DNA from: JBFIHF01 sp964411125
Lineage (GTDB): Bacteria > Myxococcota_A > Bradymonadia > Bradymonadales > Bradymonadaceae
Assembly: GCA_964411125.1 (NCBI GenBank)
Contig: CAYPJU010000014.1
Span: 1 to 64,000, forward strand
Length of the DNA: 64,000 bases
Direction of reading: 5' to 3'
Shown: positions 7,779 to 18,654 of the stretch, piece by piece
Numbering within the stretch: position 1 is the first letter of the stretch
How the letters are laid out: each line of letters opens with the position of its first letter
Notes under the pieces: model-generated
Seen by the model: the letters and a program-made list of their open reading frames with translations, nothing else
Told to the model about the DNA's origin: nothing
The model's database searches: none
Translations under genes and position numbers: made by a program

Positions 7779-8987
7779 TCACTTCGCCAGCCGGACTCCC
7801 GAGAACTGCCACCGCGCGTCGGGGGGGAAGAAGTTCCGGTAGGTAGGCCGAATGTGGCTCAGCGAGGTCGCACAACTCCCCCCGCGCAACACGTACTGTC
7901 CACACATGAACTTCCCGTTGTACTCGCCGATTGCGCCCTCGGGGGCACGATACCCGGGATAGGGGCCGTAGTCGCTGCGGGTCCATTCCCACACGTCGCC
8001 GAAGAACTGGTCATGGTCTCCGGCGAACGGATGGAAGCGGAGTGAGTCGGCGAAATTCGCCTGTTCGGTTCCGGAGTCGGAGGACGCGACCTCCCACTCG
8101 AACTCGGTCGGCAACCGCGCGCCGGCCCAGGTCGCGTATGCTTCCGCTTCGAAGAAACTGATGTGGGTCACGGGCGCGCCGCGGTCGACGGGGCGAAAAC
8201 CACCGAGCGTCATCTCGAACCACTGCCCGTCTCGTTCGGTCCAGTAGAGTGGCGCGTTCCAGCCGCGCTCCCGGACCGCGGCCCAGCCGGCGCTCAGCCA
8301 GAGGCGCACGTCCCGGTAGCCGCCGTCTTCGATGAAGTCGAGCCACTCCCCGGCCGTGACGAGGCGGTCCGCGATCTCGAACGCGCCGACGAACGTCTCG
8401 TGCCTCGGAAGCTCGTTGTCGTAGCAGAAGTCCTCGGAGGAGTGGCCGATCTGCCGCATTCCTCCCGCGTAGGTGCGCCAGCCGGGCGCGGGGACCGTCG
8501 TGGTGCTCGTCGGAGCGGCGGTCTCGGCGAAGACGGGATGGAGGGGATTCTGGGCGAAGACGTGTTTGATGTCGGTGAGTAGAAGCTCCTGGTGTTGCTG
8601 CTCGTGATGAATGCCGATCTCGAGCACGTCGGTGTCGAGCGCGTCGAAGTGTTCGTCGACCGCCTCGTCGACCATCGCGCGGTAGGCCATGACCTCGTCG
8701 GTGGTCGGTCGGCTGAGGACGCCTCGTCGCTCGCGGGGCCACTGATCCCCGACGGTCTGGTAATAAGAGTTGAAGAGGACGTCGTAGGCGGCCGGCGGAT
8801 CCCAATCGGGGACACTTCCGGCGAGCACGAAGGTGTCGAAGAACCAGGTGGTGTGCGCGAGGTGCCACTTCGTCGGACTGACGTCGGGCATCGACTGGAC
8901 GACGAAGTCCTCGGGTTCCAGCTCGTCGCAGAGCTGGCGCGTGAACCTTCGGACGTCGCGGAAGTGTTCGAGGAGCCCTGAATTCAT
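7779..8987 (-). CDS. egtB: EgtB-type sulfoxide synthase (ergothioneine biosynthesis)
   Basis: EgtB is a non-haem iron enzyme joining a sulfur donor to trimethylhistidine. The 402-residue protein has an N-terminal DinB-like domain with the iron-ligand pattern WHLAHTTWFF (around residues 41-50) and IHHEQQHQELL (His128 and His132), and a C-terminal formylglycine-generating-enzyme fold (GGFRP, SFFEAEAYATWAGARLPTEFEWE, GDVWEWT, VLRGGSC). The length is usual for the family. No egtD-type methyltransferase is in the window; it may lie elsewhere, or the product may use another substrate such as in ovothiol synthesis (OvoA). It is the last gene of a long minus-strand block. Confidence 0.85.
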   Translation of the reverse strand: MNSGLLEHFRDVRRFTRQLCDELEPEDFVVQSMPDVSPTKWHLAHTTWFFDTFVLAGSVPDWDPPAAYDVLFNSYYQTVGDQWPRERRGVLSRPTTDEVMAYRAMVDEAVDEHFDALDTDVLEIGIHHEQQHQELLLTDIKHVFAQNPLHPVFAETAAPTSTTTVPAPGWRTYAGGMRQIGHSSEDFCYDNELPRHETFVGAFEIADRLVTAGEWLDFIEDGGYRDVRLWLSAGWAAVRERGWNAPLYWTERDGQWFEMTLGGFRPVDRGAPVTHISFFEAEAYATWAGARLPTEFEWEVASSDSGTEQANFADSLRFHPFAGDHDQFFGDVWEWTRSDYGPYPGYRAPEGAIGEYNGKFMCGQYVLRGGSCATSLSHIRPTYRNFFPPDARWQFSGVRLAK

Positions 8988-8997
8988 GGGAGTTACG

Positions 8998-9738
8998 CTA
9001 TTCGAGCAAACGATAGAGGAAGAAGAGGAAGATTCCGCCCCATATCGTAAACACGAGCCAGACGAGCGCCCGTTTGAAGCGAGCGGCAGTGCGGGCGAAG
9101 TCGTCCACCCCTACCTGTGCGCGAGCCTGCGCCACGATGAGCCGGGCTTGAAAGCTGGACCCGAGCTCCTCGAGGTACTGCCTCCCCCCCGGTACGTCGG
9201 GATTCTCGAGGACGAAGAACCGTAGCTGACGGACGCCGTACTCGAGGAGTTCCTCGTCTCGGACGAACGAGGCGAATTTGGTGAGGTTTTCCTCGGTGGG
9301 GTCCTCGGACAGCGCGCGCCACAGGAGCGAGGCCTGGTCGTGGACGTCCTCCTTGCCGGGCGGGGGGGCGTCCCATGGAGCGAACCCTCGTTCGTAGCGC
9401 TCGCCTTCTTCGCGGGCGAGGCCGCAGCGCGGGCAGTAGTCCTCCTCGTCTCCGAGCTTGTGGGCACATTTCGCGCAGCGCGGACCGGGGCCCGGCTCGG
9501 GGAAGAGCTTGTCGAGGGCGTCCTTTTTGAGCCAGGCGGACCCACCCTTGAGCCGAGTCTCGGGGGCCGGTACGTCGGCCAGAGCGTCCTGCTTCCGGGG
9601 CGCCGATTTCGGGGCCGCGGCAGGGGCACCGAGCGGGTTGTCGAAACCGCAGTTTTCGCAAACCAGCACGACGCCGGAGTCCCGGGTGAGGACCTCGGCT
9701 GGGCCGATGTGCTGGCAATTCGCGCAACGGATTTCCAT
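8998..9738 (-). CDS. zinc-ribbon protein with C-terminal membrane helix, function unknown
   Basis: This 246-residue protein has two cysteine pairs at the start (CANC and CENC) and a second ribbon near residue 95 (CAKC, then CPRC), a Pro/Ala linker between them, a helical middle (about 135-210) and one C-terminal hydrophobic segment (WLVFTIWGGIFLFFLYRLL). It is predicted to be a tail-anchored cytoplasmic protein with metal-binding heads. The gene is 3 bp from the M50 protease gene upstream, so cotranscription is likely. I do not recognise a family beyond zinc ribbons. Confidence 0.75.
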   Translation of the reverse strand: MEIRCANCQHIGPAEVLTRDSGVVLVCENCGFDNPLGAPAAAPKSAPRKQDALADVPAPETRLKGGSAWLKKDALDKLFPEPGPGPRCAKCAHKLGDEEDYCPRCGLAREEGERYERGFAPWDAPPPGKEDVHDQASLLWRALSEDPTEENLTKFASFVRDEELLEYGVRQLRFFVLENPDVPGGRQYLEELGSSFQARLIVAQARAQVGVDDFARTAARFKRALVWLVFTIWGGIFLFFLYRLLE

Positions 9739-9741
9739 CGT

Positions 9742-10659
9742 TCAAAAGCCCTTCGAGATCATGTCGAGCACCGACGCATCGTGAATCGGCGCGGCGCTGA
9801 ACGTGGTCGCGAACATTCCGACGCTCGCCCACGCGAGCCAGGTATCGCGGCCCCGGACGGGGGGGCCTTCCACGATGTCGGGATGTCGAATACCAAGGAT
9901 CCACACGAGGATGGCAAACATCAACCATCCAGCGAAAGCGAAGATACCGAGGAGCACGAGCGCCGCGAAGAGGATCGGCGCCACACGGTTGAAACGCTCG
10001 CCGAAGACCGTGTAGGCGATGTGTCCACCGTCGAGCTGCCCGAGGGGGAGGAGATTGAGCGCGGTGAGGAGACAGCCGGTCCATCCGGCCATCGCCATCG
10101 GATGGAGGTAAACATCGGAACCGGCGGGAATTTCGGGGTGGAAGATCGCCTCGCCGAGCATGATCAGGACTGAGTTTCCGAGAGTCATCGCCTGTTCCGG
10201 ACCTTCGGGCAACGGCTGAACCTCCGAGATCGCCATGCCGACCATCAAGACCGGAATCGACACGATCCAGCCGGCGAGAGGGCCCCAAGCGCCGATGTCG
10301 AGAAGTTGGCGGGCGCGCATCGGCTTCATCTCGAGCTTGATGAACGCGCCGAGGGTCCCGATGAACGGGATCGTTCCGAGGGTCGGGATCGGCAGTCCGG
10401 GGATGAAGTACGGCGGCGAGACCTCCACGCCGTGCCGGCGCGCTTGCAGGTAGTGCCCCATCTCGTGGGCGAAGAGGATCACCATGACGCACACCGCGTA
10501 GCTCGCGGCGGCGAGCGCGTCGCTGGCCGAGGGAACGGCGGTGAGTCGTGCGACACCCTCGGTACCGGTCATCGCGAGCCCGGCGGCGAACGTCGTGACG
10601 AGCGCCAGGAGGATGAGAGGCACGTGGGGCCACGCCCACTGTCGAAGCTCGTGATTCAC
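9742..10659 (-). CDS. M50-family intramembrane metalloprotease (site-2-protease-like)
   Basis: This 305-residue polytopic membrane protein has the zinc-binding HEMGH (residues 65-69) and the second-site NLLPLGQLDGGH (about 202-213), the two catalytic motifs of M50 proteases. Between them lies the FIPGLPIPTLGTIPFIG stretch typical of the EGY/FtsH-like M50 subgroup. No PDZ domain is visible. The start is GTG 10659, which overlaps the upstream stop as GTGA. Such proteases usually cut membrane-bound regulators. No anti-sigma factor gene is adjacent. Confidence 0.85.
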   Translation of the reverse strand: MNHELRQWAWPHVPLILLALVTTFAAGLAMTGTEGVARLTAVPSASDALAAASYAVCVMVILFAHEMGHYLQARRHGVEVSPPYFIPGLPIPTLGTIPFIGTLGAFIKLEMKPMRARQLLDIGAWGPLAGWIVSIPVLMVGMAISEVQPLPEGPEQAMTLGNSVLIMLGEAIFHPEIPAGSDVYLHPMAMAGWTGCLLTALNLLPLGQLDGGHIAYTVFGERFNRVAPILFAALVLLGIFAFAGWLMFAILVWILGIRHPDIVEGPPVRGRDTWLAWASVGMFATTFSAAPIHDASVLDMISKGF

Positions 10660-11870
10660 AGTGGTACGACGGACCCGTCGGTGTCGAACCGGTAAAGACC
10701 GAGGACACGGATCGGCTCACCAGAGGGGCCGAATCGCAGGGGCCCTGCGACGCCGGTCCACGGCTTGGTGGTCGGCAGGCTGCGTACGAGTGCCGCGCGA
10801 GGCTTCTCCCGTCCGATCGAACTCGCCCCGAGCTGGCTGACGAGCCAGACGATATCGAACGTTTCGGCCTCGATGTCGACGGGGCGGCGACCGGTCGCCG
10901 CTTCGAACGTCCGGGAGAACTCTTCCTGCCGCCCCCCGGCCGCATCGCCAGCGAACGTGTCGACGTAGAGCGCTCCGGCGGCCGCTCCGCCCCCCAGCTC
11001 CATCGTCTTGCCCTGCCAACCCGACAGGCCGAGGAGCTGCACGGCGACCCCCTCCCCTCCGTCGCCATTCTGAATGCCGACGACGGGAAGAAAGGGGAGG
11101 AGTCGGGCGACGCGGTAGTGGAAATCTGGGACGAAGAGGACCTCGAAATCGACCTTCGGCTTGCTGCCGAGCCGAGCGAAACCGCTGGCGTCGGTCTTCC
11201 ATTTGCCGACCGTGCCTTTCTTCCCGAGGTAGACCTTCTTTCCCACGACGACGTCGAGGACCCCTTCGAAGTTGGTGGTGTCTTCGGGGTAGTTGGCGAC
11301 GGCAGTCACGCGCCCTCCCCTGCTGGTGAAGCGCTCGGTGAAGGCAATCGCGGCGTCGGTCCCGTAGGTGATCTGTGGGTAAGCGACGGCCGCGGTCTTC
11401 ACGTCGAGGTGGTCGATGGCGATGTCGGCCATCGCGGTCGCCTGTTCGGCCGGGCTGGTCCGCACCCGGAAGACCCATCCTCCGGCGCGGTTGACGGACT
11501 CCGCGGCGGTGAGCGCAAAGAGAGGGATGCCGAAGCGCTGGGCGGTCGCGGCGGCGGCCTGAGACTCACGAATCCCGAGCGGTCCGACGACGGCGACGAC
11601 GGAGGGGTCCCGTGCGAGTTCGGTGACCGCTTTCACGGCGCCGGCAGGCTCGCCTCCGGTATCGTGCACCACGATTCGGGCGCCGGTGTCCTGTGCGGCC
11701 AGGCGGGCGCTCTCTACGATCTGCTTGCCGAGGGGAGCGTACTCGCCGGTCGTGGGAACCGCGATTCCGACGGAAAAGCTCGCCGCCGGGGGTGGGGATT
11801 GCTGAGCGAGTGCAGACGGCCCCAGCATCAGGGCCGCGGTAGCGAGTGTCGCTGCGAGAAGTCGGGTCAA
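10656..11870 (-). CDS. periplasmic substrate-binding protein (branched-chain amino acid type fold)
   Basis: This 404-residue exported protein has a signal peptide (LLAATLATAALML, Ala-Leu-Ala cleavage region near residue 22) and a type I periplasmic binding fold: GIAVPTTGEYAPLGKQI, VVAVVGPLGIRESQAAA, FRVRTSPAEQA, and a C-terminal FDIVWLVSQL. This matches Leu/Ile/Val-binding (LivJ-like) or penicillin-binding-protein-activator (LpoA-like) proteins. No ABC permease or ATPase is nearby, so a regulatory or sensing role is possible. The start is TTG 11870 overlapping the dnaJ stop (TTGA), which couples its translation to the chaperone operon. Confidence 0.78.
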   Translation of the reverse strand: MTRLLAATLATAALMLGPSALAQQSPPPAASFSVGIAVPTTGEYAPLGKQIVESARLAAQDTGARIVVHDTGGEPAGAVKAVTELARDPSVVAVVGPLGIRESQAAAATAQRFGIPLFALTAAESVNRAGGWVFRVRTSPAEQATAMADIAIDHLDVKTAAVAYPQITYGTDAAIAFTERFTSRGGRVTAVANYPEDTTNFEGVLDVVVGKKVYLGKKGTVGKWKTDASGFARLGSKPKVDFEVLFVPDFHYRVARLLPFLPVVGIQNGDGGEGVAVQLLGLSGWQGKTMELGGGAAAGALYVDTFAGDAAGGRQEEFSRTFEAATGRRPVDIEAETFDIVWLVSQLGASSIGREKPRAALVRSLPTTKPWTGVAGPLRFGPSGEPIRVLGLYRFDTDGSVVPL

Positions 11871-12985
11871 TCGAAGAGCTCTTTCATCCGGGCGAAAAAC
11901 CCCTTCGATTCGGGGTGTACCTCTTCGCCGGAGAGTTCGGCCAGCTCCTCGAGAAGCTCCTTCTGCCGGTCGGTGAGGTTCACCGGGGTTTCGACGACGA
12001 GGGTGACCAACTGATCGCCGGCGGTACCTCCACCGACGGACGGGAAGCCCTTCTTCTTGAGTCTCAAGACGCGGCCGGACTGGGTGCCGGCGGGGACGGT
12101 CATCTTGACCTTTCCTTCGAGTGTCGGGACGTCGATTTTCCCGCCCAACGCCGCGACGGTGAAGCTGATCGGGACGGTGCAGAGGAGATCGTCGCCATCG
12201 CGTTCGAAGAGGCTGTGCTCCTCCAATCGGATGACGATGTAGAGGTCGCCGCGGGGTGCTCCGGGGCTGCCCGGTGCGCCGCGCCCTTCCCAGCGAAGCT
12301 TCTGGTTCTCGCGGACCCCGGGAGGGATGTCGACCTCGAGGGTGGTCGAGCCCTGGACGAAACCGGACTGTTTGCAGGTCGGGCAGGGTTCGTCGATGTA
12401 GGTCCCGGTCGCTCCGCAGCGGGTGCAGGGTCGGGCCATGACGAAGAAGCCCTGCTGCTGCCGCATCTGGCCGGTGCCACCGCAGAGGGTGCACGTGATG
12501 GGCTTGCTCCCGGGGGCCGCCCCGCTGCCGTCGCAGGTGTCGCAGGTGTCGAAGGTCGGTATTTCGACCTCCTTCTTGGCGCCGAGGGCAGCTTCCTCGA
12601 AGCTGATCTCGAGGTCCATGCGAAGGTCGGCGCCGCGGGATGCCCGTCGCCCGCCGCCGCGAGCCGCGCCGCCGCCAAACATCGACCCGAGGATGTCGAA
12701 CAGATCCCCGAAGTCTCCCACGTTGACGCTTCCGGCCCCGCCGAACGGCGAGCCGGCGCCGCCGAAGCCCTTGGTCGTCCCGTAGCGGTCGTAGGCCGCC
12801 TTCTTCTGCGGGTCGCTCAACACCTCGTAGGCGCCGGCCACCCGCTTGAAGTTTTCTTCGGCGTCGGGGTCGTCGGGGTTGGCGTCGGGATGGTACTTGC
12901 GCGCCATCTTCCGATACGCGGACTTCACTTCGTCGGGCGACGCGTTACGGTCGACTCCGAGAATTTCATATAGGTCTTCGGTCAC
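11867..12985 (-). CDS. dnaJ: chaperone DnaJ
   Basis: This 372-residue Hsp40 co-chaperone has a J domain with HPD at 32-34, a Gly/Phe-rich linker (about 70-115), four zinc-binding repeats (CDTCDGSG, CTLCGGTG, CTRCGATG and CPTCKQSG, the last lacking the first Gly of the consensus), and the substrate-binding C-terminal domain (DIPPGVRENQKLRWEGRG). It lies 27 bp downstream of dnaK in the hrcA-grpE-dnaK-dnaJ operon and delivers substrates to DnaK while stimulating its ATPase. Confidence 0.95.
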   Translation of the reverse strand: MTEDLYEILGVDRNASPDEVKSAYRKMARKYHPDANPDDPDAEENFKRVAGAYEVLSDPQKKAAYDRYGTTKGFGGAGSPFGGAGSVNVGDFGDLFDILGSMFGGGAARGGGRRASRGADLRMDLEISFEEAALGAKKEVEIPTFDTCDTCDGSGAAPGSKPITCTLCGGTGQMRQQQGFFVMARPCTRCGATGTYIDEPCPTCKQSGFVQGSTTLEVDIPPGVRENQKLRWEGRGAPGSPGAPRGDLYIVIRLEEHSLFERDGDDLLCTVPISFTVAALGGKIDVPTLEGKVKMTVPAGTQSGRVLRLKKKGFPSVGGGTAGDQLVTLVVETPVNLTDRQKELLEELAELSGEEVHPESKGFFARMKELFD

Positions 12986-13012
12986 CAGAACAGGACCTCA
13001 CGTAGATTCGAA

Positions 13013-14848
<1,836 letters not shown>

Positions 14849-14865
14849 CGTCTACTCTCTCGGTC

Positions 14866-15681
14866 TCAGTTCTGCTCTTCGGAATCGTCGCCCATCGCAT
14901 CCGCCGTGGAGTTCTCGGCGGACTCGTCGGGAGTCGGCGCGGCCGTGTCCCCGGAGTCCTCTTCGGCTTCCGTGTCGGGCGGGGCGGGTTTGGCCGGTGC
15001 CGTGTTGCGAGCGACGACGACCATCGCCGGGCGGATGAGGCGGTCGTGCAGGTAGTAACCCTTCTGATACTCCTCGACCACCGTGCCAGTGGGGTACTCC
15101 TCGGACTCGACCTGCTGGATCGCTTCGTGTTTTTGTGGGTCGAACTCGGTCCCTTTCGATTCGAAGCCCTGCACTCCGTGCTTCTGCAGTGCGCCGACGA
15201 ACTGACGCTGCACCATCTTGACGCCATCGATGACCGAGGATGCGTTCTCGGCCTTGTCTGCGTGCTCGAGGGCGCGCTCGAGGTTGTCGAGGACGGGCAG
15301 GAGTTCGAGGACGACGCGATCGATCCCGTACTTCCGGAGCTCTTCTTTCTCTCGCGAGGTGCGCTTACGGAAGTTCTCCAGGTCGGCGGCGGTGCGGAGG
15401 AGCCGGTTCTTCAGGTCGTCGCGCTCGGCGGAGACGGCCTCGAACTCGGCCGAGGAGGCTGCGGGAGGGGGCGAGGTCGGCGTCGCCGCGCGGCCTTCGA
15501 CGGCCGACGTTTCGGCGGCGTCATCGGAGGTCGACGCGTCGGGCTCGAACTCCACCTCGCTCGCATCGGAGTCGGGGTCGAGGAACAGATCGTCGATGGC
15601 GTCGGAGTCCGCAGGGGGCGTGCCACCTTCGGCCGCGCTCTCTTCGTTCTGCTTCTCTTCCGTTTCCCGATTGTCGGTCAC
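14866..15681 (-). CDS. grpE: nucleotide exchange factor GrpE
   Basis: This 271-residue protein is longer than most GrpE (about 190-200 residues) because of a low-complexity acidic N-terminus (about 1-75) and an acidic Ala/Pro/Asp C-terminal tail (about 235-271). The GrpE core is clear: a long coiled helix (LENFRKRTSREKEELRKYG), LLPVLDNLERAL, FVGALQKHGV, FDPQKHEAI and RLIRPAMVVVA. It releases ADP from DnaK. It lies between hrcA and dnaK in the heat-shock operon. Confidence 0.94.
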   Translation of the reverse strand: MTDNRETEEKQNEESAAEGGTPPADSDAIDDLFLDPDSDASEVEFEPDASTSDDAAETSAVEGRAATPTSPPPAASSAEFEAVSAERDDLKNRLLRTAADLENFRKRTSREKEELRKYGIDRVVLELLPVLDNLERALEHADKAENASSVIDGVKMVQRQFVGALQKHGVQGFESKGTEFDPQKHEAIQQVESEEYPTGTVVEEYQKGYYLHDRLIRPAMVVVARNTAPAKPAPPDTEAEEDSGDTAAPTPDESAENSTADAMGDDSEEQN

Positions 15682-15763
15682 CGCTCACCTCCATCCTAAT
15701 GGGTTGCGCCACGGAGTCCGGCGCACGAGGAACAACTTCTGGCGGGGCTTCTCGGCCGGGCTT

Positions 15764-16789
15764 TCAGGCCCGGGATTCGAGTTCTCTACTTAGCACACGA
15801 GCGACATGGTCGACCAGTGGAATCACGCGCGCGTAGTCGAGGCGGAGCGGCCCGAGAACGCCCACGACACCGGCCTGGTCGTCCCCTTTGTAGTACCCGC
15901 AGAGGACGAAGCTGAGGTCGTCGCCGAGCTCCCACCCGCTCTCCGGTCCAATCACGGTGACGGGGACGCGCTCGGCACACACCTGGTCGAGAATCTCGAT
16001 GACGCGTTCGCGCTCCTCGACTGCCTGCAGCAGGTCACGCAATCGCTGCATGTCTTCGGCCCACTCGACGAACTTGAAGGTACCGTCGACGTGGAGATCG
16101 GCGCGGTGCTCCCGCGCGACCTCATGGGCGACGGCGAGCGCCTGGGTCATGAACTTCTTGTACTGGGTGCGGCGATCCGTCAGCTCCTGTCGTACCCGGG
16201 TGCGCAGGGCGGGGAGCGTGGCTCCGCGTCCAATCTCGGCGAGGTAGTTCTGCATCGGCACCAGGTCGTGCGGATCGATGGGAATCTCGAAGGTGATGAC
16301 CCGCTCGATCGTGGTGCCGTCGTCGTTGACGAAGATGGCGAGGACTCGCCGAACGTCGATGGAGACGAGCCGAACGTCGACGATCTTGGTTCGGTTGGGA
16401 TCGGGGCCGAGGACGAGCCCTGCCCCTTCCGAGAGCTGGCTGAGCACCGCAGAGGCCCAGCGGGCGACCGCCCGAACGTCGTCACCGTCTGGTTCGGCCA
16501 GCCCCTCGGGGAGTCGTGCCGCGGCGCTCTGGCGCCCGGCATCGGAGACGAGGACGTCGACGTAGGAGCGAAAACCGAGGGCCGTCGGTACCCGCCCAGC
16601 GGAGGTATGGGGCTGGGCGAGAAAGCCGTTCCGTTCGAGATCGGCCATCACGTTTCGGATCGTGGCCGAGCTCACCTTCACGCCCTCGCGTCGGGCGACG
16701 GCAGAGCTCGCCACGGGCTCGCCGTGGGTGATGAACTCGTCGATGACGAGGAACAGGATTTTTTTGTGTCGGTCGGATAGTTCGCTCAT
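15764..16789 (-). CDS. hrcA: heat-inducible transcription repressor HrcA
   Basis: This 341-residue repressor has an N-terminal winged helix (ELSDRHKKILFLVIDEFI, VSSATIRNVMADLERNGFL, HTSAGRVPTALGFRSYVD) and the GAF-like HrcA effector domain with LLVLGPDPN-like and VVGVLGPLRLDYARV segments. ATG 16789 is the usual family start, preceded by GCCGGAGGGCGT. It heads the hrcA-grpE-dnaK-dnaJ operon and should autoregulate it. I could not find the standard CIRCE inverted repeat (TTAGCACTC-N9-GAGTGCTAA) upstream; a different palindrome is present there. Confidence 0.94.
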   Translation of the reverse strand: MSELSDRHKKILFLVIDEFITHGEPVASSAVARREGVKVSSATIRNVMADLERNGFLAQPHTSAGRVPTALGFRSYVDVLVSDAGRQSAAARLPEGLAEPDGDDVRAVARWASAVLSQLSEGAGLVLGPDPNRTKIVDVRLVSIDVRRVLAIFVNDDGTTIERVITFEIPIDPHDLVPMQNYLAEIGRGATLPALRTRVRQELTDRRTQYKKFMTQALAVAHEVAREHRADLHVDGTFKFVEWAEDMQRLRDLLQAVEERERVIEILDQVCAERVPVTVIGPESGWELGDDLSFVLCGYYKGDDQAGVVGVLGPLRLDYARVIPLVDHVARVLSRELESRA

Positions 16790-16822
16790 GACGCCCTCCG
16801 GCGAGCGCAATGTAATCAACCG

Positions 16823-16840
16823 CCATGGAAATTTCCAAGG
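16823..16840. promoter_or_regulatory. 18-bp palindrome upstream of hrcA (possible operator)
   Basis: CCATGGAAATTTCCAAGG is an inverted repeat with one mismatched pair and a perfect 12-bp core (TGGAAATTTCCA). It lies 34 bp upstream of the hrcA ATG in the divergent gap to the gene at 16923. An operator role for HrcA or another repressor is an inference from position and symmetry. Confidence 0.4.
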
Positions 16841-16922
16841 ACTTCGGTCGGCAAGGTTGCTGCGTTGGTGATCGCGGACCGGAATGATATGAGGGAGCGA
16901 CGAAACACAGGAGCAGATGACG

Positions 16923-18563
16923 ATGAGCGAAGAATCGAAGAACGTTTCGGGGACGGTTTGGATTCTGGTCGACCAGTCTTCGCGGGAGGCGACATACGAG
17001 AGCGTGGCCGCCTTGCTGCGAGAGGAAGACGGGGTCGAAGCGCAGACGGTGACGATCAGCGAAGTTCTCGGTTCGGTCGCTCGCGGGGCGCTCTCCGGCG
17101 GTACCGAGCGGCTTCTGCGAGGTCTGCGAGTCGCGATGAAGGGGCGTGCGCAGGACGAAGACTTCCTCGGGGCGGTGAAACGGGCGCGCCCCGATCTGCT
17201 CGCGATCACGAACCCTCGTTGGGTTCGCGCGCTCGGTCTGCTCGAGTCGATCTCGGGTGTCCCGACGCTGCAGGTCGGCGTGTTTCCCGGTTACGGTCAC
17301 GACGAGGGCTGGGCGCGCAGCGAGCTTCACGGTTTCGTCGTCCCCCACGACTCGTTCGCGGATCGGCTCGCCCGCGAAGGGGTTGCGCGCAGCCGAATTC
17401 TGCGTGGTGGTCCGGCGATTGGCGCCGCGTATGCGCGGGAGATGGATCGTGCCGAGGAGCGTTCGGCGCTCGGTTTCTCGGGCGACGTGAAGGTAGTGTT
17501 GGTGCGGGCGGAGACGTTGGACACGACCCTGCTCGAGAAGCTCGTCTTTCAGGCGACGCTGGTGGATCGTCCGACGCGGTTCGTGTTCCACCACAACGGC
17601 GACGGGGCGGTAGCGGCCACGCTGCGCAAGGCGGCGTCGCAGTATGGTCTGCCGGCCGCGATGTTCGGCCGCGTGGGTGACCTGGAGCGCTACGTCCTCG
17701 CCGCCGACGCCGTGCTGACTGCGCCGCAGGATCCGCTGGTACCGGAGATTCTCGCGCTCGACCGGCCGCTGATGTTGATCGGTGGAGCCGGCGAACATCG
17801 TAGCCAGATCGATTTCCTTGCCGACATGGGGGCAGTGCGCTGGGTAGAGGACGTGTTGCGGGTGGGAAGCGAGCTCGAGCGAGACCTCTCGGACGAACGG
17901 CTGGAGCAGCTCTCGGCGGCGGCCGCCGATCTTTCGAAGACGAACGGCACACGCCAGGTGGCCGACGCGCTCCTCGAAGCGCTGCGGGAGCGAGAAGCGT
18001 GGCTCGCCGCACCGGCATCGCGTGACGAGCCGGCGCCGTCTCCGGAAGACGACGGTTCGGACGAAGGAGGGAGTGAAGAGTCGGGCGAGAGCAGCCCCTT
18101 CGAGACGATCGGCGGGGTGGAGGACCCGCAAGCGCCCCGGGACGATTCTCGTCCGATGGGGCGCCTCTCCAAGTCGGAGGCCAAGGACCAGCTCGCAGCG
18201 CTGATCCTGAGCGAGCGAGAGATCGAACGAAAGCTGGCGGACTGCGAGAAGCAACAGCAGCGTTGGCGCGACCGGCTGGAGATGGCGCGAGATTGGGAAG
18301 AAGAAGACCTCGCGAAGGAGGCGGAGTCGATCCTGCGGGGCTACCTCGACGAAGCGGAGGGCTTGCAGGCCGAACGCGCGTCGATCGCCCGTCAGAAGGA
18401 GAAGCTGAAGCAGGCCGCGGGGGCCCCTCCTTCGAGCGGCGGCTCGGACGCCGGTAGTGGTTCGGACCACGGATCCGACGTGGAGAAGCGCTTTCGGAAG
18501 ATGGAGATCGACAGCGATCTGGACGACCTGAAGGACCGAATCCGTCGAGAGCTCGGAGACTGA
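16923..18563 (+). CDS. glycosyltransferase-fold protein with C-terminal coiled-coil tail, function unknown
   Basis: This 546-residue protein has an N-terminal region (about 1-350) resembling the MurG / monogalactosyldiacylglycerol-synthase (GT28-like) double-Rossmann layout: GSVARGAL, LLAITNPRWVRAL, TLQVGVFPGYGHDEGW, FVVPHDSFADRLAREGV, VLTAPQDPLVPEILALDRPLMLI. A Ser/Glu/Asp-rich linker follows (about 365-405), then a charged coiled-coil (about 425-500) with RWRDRLEMARDWEEEDLAKEA-like repeats reminiscent of PspA-type helices. An AGGAG site lies 9 bp before ATG 16923 and 3 bp before an alternative ATG at 16917. The donor and acceptor sugars are unknown, and activity is unproven. Confidence 0.6.
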   Translation: MSEESKNVSGTVWILVDQSSREATYESVAALLREEDGVEAQTVTISEVLGSVARGALSGGTERLLRGLRVAMKGRAQDEDFLGAVKRARPDLLAITNPRWVRALGLLESISGVPTLQVGVFPGYGHDEGWARSELHGFVVPHDSFADRLAREGVARSRILRGGPAIGAAYAREMDRAEERSALGFSGDVKVVLVRAETLDTTLLEKLVFQATLVDRPTRFVFHHNGDGAVAATLRKAASQYGLPAAMFGRVGDLERYVLAADAVLTAPQDPLVPEILALDRPLMLIGGAGEHRSQIDFLADMGAVRWVEDVLRVGSELERDLSDERLEQLSAAAADLSKTNGTRQVADALLEALREREAWLAAPASRDEPAPSPEDDGSDEGGSEESGESSPFETIGGVEDPQAPRDDSRPMGRLSKSEAKDQLAALILSEREIERKLADCEKQQQRWRDRLEMARDWEEEDLAKEAESILRGYLDEAEGLQAERASIARQKEKLKQAAGAPPSSGGSDAGSGSDHGSDVEKRFRKMEIDSDLDDLKDRIRRELGD

Positions 18564-18654
18564 ACTCGTTGGAATCGACCGAGACATCGCGGCGCCGCCT
18601 CCGCGATAGCCGCCGCCCGTGCGTGGCGAACTTCCGCCGTTCGTCGCGCGCGCG

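Noticed and set aside
7766..7790. GACCGCGGTC palindrome between convergent genes, considered as a terminator
   Set aside because: It is only 10 bp, with no loop and no T-run; likely chance in GC-rich DNA.
8993..11068. 691-codon open frame on the minus strand over the binding-protein, M50 and zinc-ribbon genes
   Set aside because: It is an Arg/Pro/Ser-rich frame shadow typical of GC-rich DNA. The three real genes in other frames have clear domains and coupled starts.
15785..15806. TTAGCACACGAGC near the hrcA 3' end, resembling half of a CIRCE element
   Set aside because: It lies inside and just at the end of the hrcA coding region, lacks the GAGTGCTAA partner at the right spacing, and is not upstream of a promoter.
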